From: Puniceicoccaceae bacterium
GTDB taxonomy: Bacteria; Verrucomicrobiota; Verrucomicrobiia; Opitutales; Coraliomargaritaceae
Reading direction: 5' to 3'
Assembly (NCBI GenBank): GCA_018402305.1
Contig: JAGYJE010000001.1
Coordinates: forward strand, 124,001 to 188,000
Length of the DNA stretch: 64,000 nt
The notes under the pieces were generated by a model, which ran no database searches, was not told where the DNA came from, and was given only the letters and a program-made list of their open reading frames with translations. The translations under genes were made by a program, and so were the position numbers. Shown here piece after piece: positions 29,179 to 37,860 of this stretch (positions are counted from its first letter, which is position 1; each line of letters opens with the position of its first letter).

Positions 29179-32100
29179 ATGAGTGTTCCGAAGACTCCCT
29201 ATATCCAGCTTGTCATTCCTCGAATTGCCGCTGCGATCCCCAGACTTGAGAAAAGGATATGGAAAATAGATCCCGATCCGCTCCCCGTCGCGATGACGGC
29301 TCCTTGTTCCGCGCACAAAAACTATGGCGGATTTGACTGGAACGCTGCGGAGCGGATCCAGAGCTATCCGTACTTCTGGGGACGAATTTACGATCAGGCG
29401 TGGTTCCGAATTGCCGTCTCCCGTGAGTCTCTACTGGAACGGCAGTTTCTTTTTTGGAAGGACCAGGCGGAGGCCACGCTTTACGTGGACGGCCATCCTT
29501 GGTCCGGCTTCGATGTCGCTCATCGCCATGCCCTGCTTCCTGCGCACTTTCAAGAATTAAGCGTCGAAGCCATCTGCTGCCAATCGGCTATTTGGCATCC
29601 CGACGCTACCGGTATCGATTCTCCTGGAAGTCGTTTTGAAGGCGCATTCCTGGGAACTCGCGACGAGGCAGCATGGAAACTGTACCATGATTTCAAAGTT
29701 CTTTTCGATTTGGCCATCTACCTTTGCCGGAGGGATGGCTACGATCCGGAGGATCTGGTCAAAAGTGAGCGCTACAGGAAACCTTTGGAGAGATTGTCAC
29801 CTCAAGCGCGTAGGATCTTCACTGAGTTGGATCGCTTGGTCGATTATTTTGAATCCGGTAGGATCGATGTTGTCGATGAAAGACTTGTCCATCTTTATGA
29901 GGTCTTGCGTTCCGAGATTAGTTCCATGCGGATAACGTTGACTGGGCACGCACATATCGATCTTGTCTGGCTTTGGCCGGAGGCAGTAGGTGAGGCGAAA
30001 GCCGTGCATACTTTCGCCACTGTCAACCGCCTGATGGATCACTATCCCGAATTCTATTTCGCTTATTCTCAACCGGCGAGCTATGAAGCAGTGGCACGAA
30101 GGTCGCCTGCGCTCATGGCTGAAGTCGAGCGTCGGATCGCCGACGGGCGTTGGGAGCCGACCGGCGCATTGTATGTCGAAAGCGACACGCAATTACCCTG
30201 TGGCGAGGCACTGCTCCGGAGCTTCACAGTCGGACAGGAGGCGTTTGAGAAACTCACGGGAAAACCGAGCAAGGTTGTTTGGTTGCCCGATGTCTTCGGC
30301 TACTCCGCATGCCTTCCGCAGCTCATGAGGGCAACCGGAGCGGAGTATTTCTTTACGACAAAGCAAGCGTGGAGCAACTCCACCCGATTTCCTTTCAGCA
30401 GCTTCCGTTGGCGCGGTCAGGATGGGACTGAAGTGATCGCGCATGTGCTCCATAGTCTCTTGGCCAATGGATATAACACCACTACGATGATCGAAGAGAT
30501 GGTGGAACCTGCGCTTTCCCATCAACAAAGTGGCCTCCACCCAGAGGCGCTGATTCCAGTGGGCTACGGGGATGGGGGCGGCGGGCCGACCGAGGAGATG
30601 TGCGAACGGGTTCAGCGGATTAGAGCGCTTGATGGGGTCCCGCCACCCGAATGGGGACGCGTCGACCGGTTCTTCGAACGAATGGAGCCTATCCGGGAAT
30701 CTCTGCCCGTCTGGCATGGTGAAATTTATCTCGAGTATCATCGAGGGGTGCAAACAACCCACGTACGCTTGAAGCAGGATTTCAGGGGTCTTGAACGAGC
30801 CCTGCAAACGCTTGAGGCGACTCATGCTTTGCATGGGGAGGGCCCGATACCAGAGCGGTTTTGGAAGCGCCTGATTTTTGCTCAATTCCATGATTACATA
30901 CCCGGTAGCAGCGTCCACGAAGTGTATGCAGAAGCACTGCCCGAATTAAGATCTCTGGCTGAAGAGGCACTTCAAGGTGTGGAGAACTTTGGCCAAGGCA
31001 GCCGCTCGGCTTGGTTCAACCCGCTTCCCTATGTGATTGACCATGTATTTGAGGAGGAAGGTGTAGGGCGTCAGATCCGTCTGCCACCACTCTCCAAAAC
31101 AGTTCTCGAAGAATCGGTCGGCTTAAAGTTCAAACCCGTGGAAGCGACGGAGACCTTGCTACAGAATGAACGGGTCCAGGCCACGTTCAACGCAGATGGT
31201 GAAATAGGTGGCCTGCGCATCGACGATTACCCGATCGCCATCAAGAACTCCCTTAACCAGCTGTTTGTTTATCCTGATCATCCGGTTATGTTTGAGGCAT
31301 GGGATATCGACCGGCAATGCCCTGCGAATCCGGTTAAACCGGTCGGGGTGTGCGGAGCGGCCCAAGTTGAGAAGAGTGCTACCGAGGCGAGCCTTCGTTT
31401 CTGTATTCGATTGACGAAAAAGAGCACGGCGGATATATGCTACATGCTTCGAGTAGGGGAGCCCTTTCTCCGCATTGTTTACAAGATTGACTGGCAGGAT
31501 ACGGAGACTTTGCTCCAAGCGCATTTTCCAACCGCATATATCGGTCATAGTGCGCGCTTCGGCGCTCCGTTCGGAAGCACGAAAAGGCCGCAGATGGCCT
31601 CGAATGCCGCAGCGGACGCCCAATTCGAGGTGCCGGCGAGTCGGTGGGCGGTCGTGTCTGATGACAACGAGCGGGATGCTCTTGCTCTTATTTCCAAAGA
31701 CCGCTATGGCTTCGGGTGTCGCGACGGACTGTTGCACGTAAGCCTTCTGCGCAGTGCTTTGATCACCGATGCCGTCCGCAATCGGGATCTGCGGCAGCGG
31801 GAATACCCGCACGATTATTCCGACTTGGGACAGCATCGTTTCGAACTTCTAATTGCGGCAGGCGGTGCAGATGCGCCTCGTTTCGAGCAAGCCGCCGCGC
31901 TCGCGGACATTGCCTATAGCGCGCCAATTCTGTGCCGTTGCGGGGAATCCATGTCCGCGGGTTTAGTTGGGATCACCGGAGGCGATACGCTCATTCCCTC
32001 TTGGGTGAAGCCGATAGATGGAGGAAACGGTTATATACTAAGGCTTCACGAAACCCGCGGCTACGGCGGTGAGGTAATGTTTGAGGTGGCCCCGGGATGG

Positions 32101-32214
32101 AAAGTTGAACATTGCGATGTTTCGGAGTTGTCAGCAAGCCCGCTTCTTGGGAACTGTCTTACCTTCAAGCCGTATTCGATTGAGTCCGTCCGTTTTTCTC
32201 ATATGACACTCTGA
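29179..32214 (+). CDS. Alpha-mannosidase, glycoside hydrolase family 38
   Basis: GHAHIDLVWLWPEAVGEAK, ADGRWEPTGALYVESDTQLPCGEALLRSF, VVWLPDVFGYSACLPQLM, RLIFAQFHDYIPGSSVHEVY; ATG 29179 avoids overlap with the previous gene. Confidence 0.93.
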   Translation: MSVPKTPYIQLVIPRIAAAIPRLEKRIWKIDPDPLPVAMTAPCSAHKNYGGFDWNAAERIQSYPYFWGRIYDQAWFRIAVSRESLLERQFLFWKDQAEATLYVDGHPWSGFDVAHRHALLPAHFQELSVEAICCQSAIWHPDATGIDSPGSRFEGAFLGTRDEAAWKLYHDFKVLFDLAIYLCRRDGYDPEDLVKSERYRKPLERLSPQARRIFTELDRLVDYFESGRIDVVDERLVHLYEVLRSEISSMRITLTGHAHIDLVWLWPEAVGEAKAVHTFATVNRLMDHYPEFYFAYSQPASYEAVARRSPALMAEVERRIADGRWEPTGALYVESDTQLPCGEALLRSFTVGQEAFEKLTGKPSKVVWLPDVFGYSACLPQLMRATGAEYFFTTKQAWSNSTRFPFSSFRWRGQDGTEVIAHVLHSLLANGYNTTTMIEEMVEPALSHQQSGLHPEALIPVGYGDGGGGPTEEMCERVQRIRALDGVPPPEWGRVDRFFERMEPIRESLPVWHGEIYLEYHRGVQTTHVRLKQDFRGLERALQTLEATHALHGEGPIPERFWKRLIFAQFHDYIPGSSVHEVYAEALPELRSLAEEALQGVENFGQGSRSAWFNPLPYVIDHVFEEEGVGRQIRLPPLSKTVLEESVGLKFKPVEATETLLQNERVQATFNADGEIGGLRIDDYPIAIKNSLNQLFVYPDHPVMFEAWDIDRQCPANPVKPVGVCGAAQVEKSATEASLRFCIRLTKKSTADICYMLRVGEPFLRIVYKIDWQDTETLLQAHFPTAYIGHSARFGAPFGSTKRPQMASNAAADAQFEVPASRWAVVSDDNERDALALISKDRYGFGCRDGLLHVSLLRSALITDAVRNRDLRQREYPHDYSDLGQHRFELLIAAGGADAPRFEQAAALADIAYSAPILCRCGESMSAGLVGITGGDTLIPSWVKPIDGGNGYILRLHETRGYGGEVMFEVAPGWKVEHCDVSELSASPLLGNCLTFKPYSIESVRFSHMTL

Positions 32215-32288
32215 CAGAATGCTGGATTTTGTCTTTTCCGCGATTCGAGACACTTCATCAGAAGTGCCTAAAGATGGTCTTCTTTCAA

Positions 32289-32595
32289 ATCTTCAGTTTT
32301 CGGGGCAAAAGAAACAATATAGAAATGTTGCTTTTGAGGCCTCCGGAGATTTTGGTTTGAAGAATGCCCAGAAAACCCACAGCCATTGCCAGAGAGGCGC
32401 GCGAACGCATCATCGAGACCGTTACCGGAATGCCTGAAGGGGCTATGTTGCCGACTACGCGCGAACTGGGGGAGACGCACGATCTGCATCCTTCGACGAT
32501 TTTCCGGCTGTTGCGGGATTTGGCGGCGGAGGGCTATGTTTGGCAGAGTCCGAATGGTCGGTTTTATCCGGCGGGGGCGCAGAGCCACACCCTGC
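32289..32595 (+). repeat. Copy B of the ~307-bp direct repeat
   Basis: About 94% identical by eye to 16459-16766. Confidence 0.85.
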
Positions 32596-33398
32596 GGGGG
32601 GCACCGCTTTGTTTCATCGGGCGCGAGTTGCTCCAGTGGAGCCGCCTCTATCAGGAGATACTGGAGGGAGTCTCTGAAGTCTGTGCGGCCAATGGGAGTC
32701 CGCTGGTTTTGCTTTCTTCGCCCACGCTGGTGCGGCAGGAGGCTCCGGCTAGTCCGATTGAGCGGGCTAGCTTAAAGCAGCAGGGTGTAGAGATGACCCG
32801 ATTGACTTCGGCCATTCCGAAGGGCTGCGCGGGCTATGTATTCGACCACTTATGGAAGGGGGCGGTCATTCAGACGGCGCAGACGGGCGGGGGGACTTCG
32901 CTCCAGTTGCTGCATCCGAAGTCGCCGATGGAGTCGGTCCAGCCGGACTATTTGGCTGGGGCGGGAATGGTGGCTGAGCACTTGCGGTCTGAACCCGTGC
33001 CGCGGGTTTATCTGATCCATCCGTTCGAGGGGGATCCCGCTGTGGATGCGATGTTAGATGCGCTACGGCAGGCGTTGGCACCTTTCGGTCCCAGGGAAAT
33101 GTCTCTGTCTGATGCTGGCCGGGCTTTTTCGGGCAGGGCCGGAAGCAGTCGAGTGGTTTTCGTTTCGCCCGAGGATAATGCGGCTTTGGCTCTGTGTGAG
33201 ATGATCCGGCGGAGCCGTTCTGCCATCTCGAAGACGGCGCAGGTGATCGCGACTCAGGGGACGGGTTTGGTCACTGCGCCCACTTTGAGGCTGCGCTATG
33301 ACTATCGTCGGCTTGGGCGCAGTGCAGCGGCACGTATTTTGCACGGGACTCAGTTGATCCCGGTGCCTCCGATGTGGATTCAGCCAGAGATTGACTAA
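32364..33398 (+). CDS. GntR-family-like regulator with LacI/periplasmic-binding-like effector domain
   Basis: REARERIIETVTGMPEGAMLPTTRELGETHDLHPSTIFRLLRDLAAEGYVWQSPNGRFYP; effector VVFVSPEDNAALALCEMI. Confidence 0.85.
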   Translation: MPRKPTAIAREARERIIETVTGMPEGAMLPTTRELGETHDLHPSTIFRLLRDLAAEGYVWQSPNGRFYPAGAQSHTLRGAPLCFIGRELLQWSRLYQEILEGVSEVCAANGSPLVLLSSPTLVRQEAPASPIERASLKQQGVEMTRLTSAIPKGCAGYVFDHLWKGAVIQTAQTGGGTSLQLLHPKSPMESVQPDYLAGAGMVAEHLRSEPVPRVYLIHPFEGDPAVDAMLDALRQALAPFGPREMSLSDAGRAFSGRAGSSRVVFVSPEDNAALALCEMIRRSRSAISKTAQVIATQGTGLVTAPTLRLRYDYRRLGRSAAARILHGTQLIPVPPMWIQPEID

Positions 33399-34180
33399 GC
33401 CGCGCTGGCACCCAGTCGTCGAAAGGCAGCTGGGCTGATGCCGCGCACGCGGGTGAAGGCTCGGGTGAAATGGTGGCGGTCGCAAAATCCACAATCGATA
33501 GCCACTTGCTCGATACTATCCTCGCTATGGTGAAGTCGCAGACAGGCCGCGGCGATGCGGCGTTCGCTCTGATAGCGGGCGGGTGTTTGCCCGAGATCTT
33601 CCCTGAAGCGTCGGATAAAAGCGTTCAGATTCATGCCGATTTCCTGTGCGACCTTGGTGACCGACACAGACTTCGGCAGATTGCTGTCAATGATGCGGAG
33701 GGCTTGGCGGATGCGCGCGGAATGCGCGGCTTGCCCCCGGCCAAAGTGCGCCTTTGGGAGTCGGGAGAGTGCCTCGCTAACGAGCGCCACGATCTGCCAT
33801 GGGTGGGCCTCGTCCGGACGGGCTGAAGTGATGGAGCGTAAGGTGGCCTGCTGTTCTTTGTTCGCTGTCAGGCGGATCACCTCCTGCCTCGCAGCGTCAC
33901 CGGAGATTAGAAAGTGCACATAGAGGTGGAGGGGTGATGACTTGCTTTCGGTTGCGTAATTCGTCTCCGGTGGGATGAGGAAGAGTGCCCCGGGATCCAT
34001 CTCGATGCGCCTTGACTCGACCTTAATGACCGCTCCAGGCTGAGCGTTCCAGTAGAATCTCCAGTAGGGCGCCCGAAGGTTGGCGTGGCACCAGGCTTCC
34101 AGCGGATACCAGTCCGCAGTCAGGATATCGAGGCTTGCGGGACCCTTACTGCCGATCTCAGATGCGTAAAACATGCACAA
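33395..34180 (-). CDS. AraC family transcriptional regulator
   Basis: LPKSVSVTKVAQEIGMNLNAFIRRFREDLGQTPARYQSERRI...IEQVAIDCGFCDRHHFTRAFTRVRGISPAAFRR. Confidence 0.93.
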   Translation of the reverse strand: MCMFYASEIGSKGPASLDILTADWYPLEAWCHANLRAPYWRFYWNAQPGAVIKVESRRIEMDPGALFLIPPETNYATESKSSPLHLYVHFLISGDAARQEVIRLTANKEQQATLRSITSARPDEAHPWQIVALVSEALSRLPKAHFGRGQAAHSARIRQALRIIDSNLPKSVSVTKVAQEIGMNLNAFIRRFREDLGQTPARYQSERRIAAACLRLHHSEDSIEQVAIDCGFCDRHHFTRAFTRVRGISPAAFRRLGASAA

Positions 34181-34233
34181 AATAAGTGATTGAATCTATA
34201 GCTTTGGCGAGTCTGTTTCTGCTAAAGTTGGGC

Positions 34234-36291
34234 ATGAAAGAATTGATGACCCAACTCCGTTTCCGCCAGATCCATCTGGATTTTCACACCTCACCGGCCA
34301 TCCCCGGGATTGGTGTCGACTTTGAGAAGAAGGAATGGCAGGCCTGTCTGAAGTCGGCGGCAGTCGATTCGGTCACCTTGTTCGCCAAATGCCATCACGG
34401 CGTCAGCTATCATCCAACCGGTGTGGGGCGAATGCATCCGCACCTTGAATTCGACTTGCTGAAAGCGCAATACGAGGCGACCAAGGAAATCGGAGTAAAC
34501 GCGCCAATTTATTTGTCTGCAGGGGTCGATAATCTGGCATCAGAGATCCATCCGGAATGGCGGGAAGTGGACAAGGGCGGGCGCTACACAGGCTGGGCGA
34601 GGTCGCCCTTGGAGGCTGGCTTCCATATGATGGATTTCCACAGCCCCTACCTCGATTATCTCTGCGAGCAGATCCGTGAAGTGGTTGAGCTTTTCCCGGA
34701 CTGTGACGGCATCTTTCTGGACATTATCACGCAAAGCCAGTCCTGCGGCCGTTGGAGTCTGGAGTTTATGCAGGCCAACGGTCTGGATCCCAAAGTCGAG
34801 GCGGACCGCAAGGAGTCGTCGCGGTTAGCCTTGGAGAAATACTACAAAATGACGACCGAGGCCGCGCGGAGCGGACGCCCCGACATGCCGGTCTTCCACA
34901 ACGCGGGGCACATCCCACGGGGCCAGCGCAGCATCTTGCAGTATTTCAGCCATTTGGAATTGGAATCGCTGCCGACCGGAGGCTGGGGCTACGATCACTT
35001 TCCGATGTCGGCTAAATACGCTTGCAACCTGGAGCATGACTTTCTCGGGATGACGGGTAAGTTCCACACCACCTGGGGTGAGTTCGGGGGCTACAAGCAT
35101 CCCAATGCGCTGCGCTATGAATGCGCCGCCATGCTCGCGTATGGTGCGAAATGCAGCGTTGGGGACCAGCTGCATCCAAATGGTAAACTTGATCCGTCGA
35201 CCTATGAAATTATCGGGGCGGCCTACCGCGAAGTCGAAGCCAAGGAGGCCTGGTGCAAGGGCGCCGAGCAAGTCTTCGACCTCGGTGTCCTTTCCAGTGA
35301 GGCTGAGAGTGGATCCTTTCGCGACAGTCCAGCGGACGAAGGCGCCTGTCGGGTTTTATTGGAAGGGCACATTCTGTTCGGGCTGGTCGATCGTCAGATG
35401 GATTTTGCGCCTTACAAAGCACTCGTACTTCCGGATGACATTCGCATCGATTCCGAACTGAAAAACAAACTCGACAGCTATCTGGCGCAAGGGGGCAAGC
35501 TGATTTTGTCCGGTGAAAGCGGATTGGAAAAAGACGCGGAGCGGTTCGCCTTCGACATTGGAGCGGATTATGAAGGATTGAGCCCTTACTTCCCGGATGA
35601 CGAAGAGGCCAATCGCGGGCACGACTACGTGTTGCCGGTCGAGACCCTGCGTGCCGATTTCGTCAATCAACCGCAGATCATGTATGATCGCTCGCATCGT
35701 ATCCGGGTAACCACGGGGGCGTCTCTGGGCGACATTTACGACCCCTATTTCAATCGCACCTGGGAGCATTTCTGCAGTCACCAGCACACCCCCAACCAAC
35801 CGGAGGCTTCAGGCTATCATTGTGGGGTGCGCAAAGGAAACATTCTCTATTTCAGCCACCCTGTTTTTCGGCATTATCGTCAATACGGAGCTGTGGCCTA
35901 CCGCGAATTCATTATCAGGGCGATCCGTTCGTTGCTTGGCACCGACCTGAGTTTGGAGACCAATCTACCCTCGACCGCGCGGATTAGCCTGACCCGGCAA
36001 CCGGCGCACAACCGCCACGTGCTACACCTGCTCTACGCTCCGACCATCAGCCGTGGCGGAGTGGTGCAACTTTCCGGAGGCAATGCCAGCGGCGGTCGAA
36101 GCGTCGAAGTGATCGAGGAGTTGCCGTCGCTGCATGACGTTAACGTGTGCCTCAAACTGCCGGGTTCGGTCGGGAAAATCGAGGCGCTGGACCCCGCAGT
36201 CGAATTTGTGTCCGAGCAGAGCGACGGCAAAGTAGAAATCAAAGTAGTCCAGTTTAGCTGCCACGCCATGTTCGCCATTGCCGCGGACTAA
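34234..36291 (+). CDS. Alpha-amylase/beta-galactosidase-like TIM-barrel protein with trimerisation-like domain
   Basis: DSVTLFAKCHHGVSYHPTGVGRMHPHLEFDLL, CDGIFLDIITQ, KALVLPDDIRIDSELKNKLDSYLAQGGKLILSGESGL. Confidence 0.75.
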   Translation: MKELMTQLRFRQIHLDFHTSPAIPGIGVDFEKKEWQACLKSAAVDSVTLFAKCHHGVSYHPTGVGRMHPHLEFDLLKAQYEATKEIGVNAPIYLSAGVDNLASEIHPEWREVDKGGRYTGWARSPLEAGFHMMDFHSPYLDYLCEQIREVVELFPDCDGIFLDIITQSQSCGRWSLEFMQANGLDPKVEADRKESSRLALEKYYKMTTEAARSGRPDMPVFHNAGHIPRGQRSILQYFSHLELESLPTGGWGYDHFPMSAKYACNLEHDFLGMTGKFHTTWGEFGGYKHPNALRYECAAMLAYGAKCSVGDQLHPNGKLDPSTYEIIGAAYREVEAKEAWCKGAEQVFDLGVLSSEAESGSFRDSPADEGACRVLLEGHILFGLVDRQMDFAPYKALVLPDDIRIDSELKNKLDSYLAQGGKLILSGESGLEKDAERFAFDIGADYEGLSPYFPDDEEANRGHDYVLPVETLRADFVNQPQIMYDRSHRIRVTTGASLGDIYDPYFNRTWEHFCSHQHTPNQPEASGYHCGVRKGNILYFSHPVFRHYRQYGAVAYREFIIRAIRSLLGTDLSLETNLPSTARISLTRQPAHNRHVLHLLYAPTISRGGVVQLSGGNASGGRSVEVIEELPSLHDVNVCLKLPGSVGKIEALDPAVEFVSEQSDGKVEIKVVQFSCHAMFAIAAD

Positions 36292-36371
36292 ACGGCCGTT
36301 TTCCTCCAAACATTCACTTCGAAACCAACCCGCGAAAAACAGAAAAATGCTCAAAATCCAACGTAATACAT

Positions 36372-36854
36372 TTGGTGCACTCCGGCAGCGACAAGTTTTC
36401 GCTCTACCCGATTATCAACAAGCTGATTAAGCAACATGGCGTAGGTCTGCACGTAAAGACCGCCGGCACAACTTGGTTGGAGGAAGTGATTGGTCTGGCA
36501 CGCGCTGGTGGCGAGGGACTTAAAATCGCCAAGAAAATCTATGCGGGCGGAGTCGAACACTTCGAGGCTCTGACCGCGCCCTATAGCACGGTCATCGATA
36601 TCGACCCAACCAAGCTGCCTTCAATCGACGAAGTTAACGATTGGACTTGGGGTCAATTTGTGGCCGCCCTTGAGCATGAACCGTCCAACCCGGCCTACAA
36701 TCCCCACCTGCGCCAACTCATCCATGTTGGCTTCAAAATCGCTGCAAAGATGGGAGACCGCTATGGCGACGCCCTCAAATTGCATGCCGACGTCATCGGC
36801 GCAGGAGTCACCAACAATCTCTGGGCTCGCCATATCAAACCGATCTTCGGCTAG
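36372..36854 (+). pseudogene. 5'-truncated tagaturonate epimerase-like (UxaE) C-terminal fragment
   Basis: MVHSGSDKFSLYPIINKLIKQHGVGLHVKTAGTTWLEE resembles the UxaE C-terminal half; starts at TTG mid-domain with no plausible N-terminus upstream. Confidence 0.65.
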
Positions 36855-36858
36855 TTTT

Positions 36859-37722
36859 TTAGGTGAGGCTTTTGAGAAGGCCGAAGGTTTCGGAAGTGAA
36901 TGCGCCTAATTTGTCGTGCATGAAGTTTTCGAGGGGGGCTTTGCTGTTGATCAAGTCAGACAGATCGATTGCATACTGCACGCGGTTGGCATGATCGACA
37001 CAGTGTGAGCTGAAAAAAGTGGCATTGGCCATACGGCGGCCCTCAACGGCGAGGTCGTAGCGTTTGCCGCCGGTGATTTGGGAGTCGAAGACGCCGTTGA
37101 GGGCGGCGGCGAGGTTGGGATGGGCACTGACGTCATGGACCGTTTTCTCGGCATCGGGCAGCCAGTCCAGGCCGCGCCAGACTTCGCAGCCGAAAAGTTG
37201 CCGGGGGCGTTCGGCGGCGGGGAGTTGGTGGATGGCATCGAGGGTGGCCAGGAGCACACCGATATGGGTGGCGTGTTTGTCAAATGGGTTGTGGGTATAG
37301 ACGACTTCGGGCTGAGTGGCTTTTAAAAGTCCGAGCAGGTCTTCGCTCAAGGATGCACGTTGCCCGGCAGATTTAGCGTGGGCTGAAGGATGCGCGAGCT
37401 GCGCCATGAAGCTGTATTGTCCGATCTGTGCGGCGGTGTTCTGCTCGGCCACCCGAACGGTCTTCATCTGGTCATCGGAATAGTCGGCGTAGGCACCCGT
37501 TCTCGAACTACCCGCTCCATCGGTGCAAGTGATCCCGCCGAACCAGTGGTCGGTCCGCTGAAAACACGCAAGGATGCCATGCAGGGCCATGAACTCGAGA
37601 TCATCCTGATGGGCACCAATTCCAAGGTGGGTGGTTCGCGAGAGGGCAGCCTCGCCGGGCGTGCCGTCGGGAATGTGGAGGCTGTTATTGGGCTGCGAAA
37701 GAGTGGAGTGGACGTCGAACAT
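36859..37722 (-). CDS. PIG-L/LmbE family deacetylase
   Basis: LGIGAHQDDLEFMALHGI, TGAYADYSDDQMKTVRVAEQ, PEVVYTHNPFDKHATHIGV; the ORF extends upstream into repeat-derived sequence, so the start is uncertain. Confidence 0.85.
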   Translation of the reverse strand: MFDVHSTLSQPNNSLHIPDGTPGEAALSRTTHLGIGAHQDDLEFMALHGILACFQRTDHWFGGITCTDGAGSSRTGAYADYSDDQMKTVRVAEQNTAAQIGQYSFMAQLAHPSAHAKSAGQRASLSEDLLGLLKATQPEVVYTHNPFDKHATHIGVLLATLDAIHQLPAAERPRQLFGCEVWRGLDWLPDAEKTVHDVSAHPNLAAALNGVFDSQITGGKRYDLAVEGRRMANATFFSSHCVDHANRVQYAIDLSDLINSKAPLENFMHDKLGAFTSETFGLLKSLT

Positions 37723-37860
37723 TGAACTCTGAACGTTGAATATTGAATGGATAGTGAGGCGGCTGCACCGCGGCATTGAAAGGTGATTTAGGAAATTTGA
37801 AGCTTGTAGGAACCGGGTCGATTTGAATCGAAAATGTTCGATGTTCGATGTTCGATGTTC
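37717..37860. repeat. Compound inverted repeat: GAACATTGAACTCTGAACGTTGAATATTG arm and (GTTCGAT)n arm
   Basis: TGTTCGATGTTCGATGTTCGATGTTC at 37835-37860 is the inverse of the GAACATTGAA...-type arm at 37717. Confidence 0.7.

Noticed and set aside
32219-32437. 72-aa ORF overlapping the GntR-like gene start
   Set aside because: Runs out of frame through the start of the GntR-like gene; reads as a shadow of the repeat copy.
37835-37860. Tandem GTTCGAT repeats considered as CRISPR
   Set aside because: 7-bp units with no spacers and no cas genes; better explained as a dispersed intergenic repeat.
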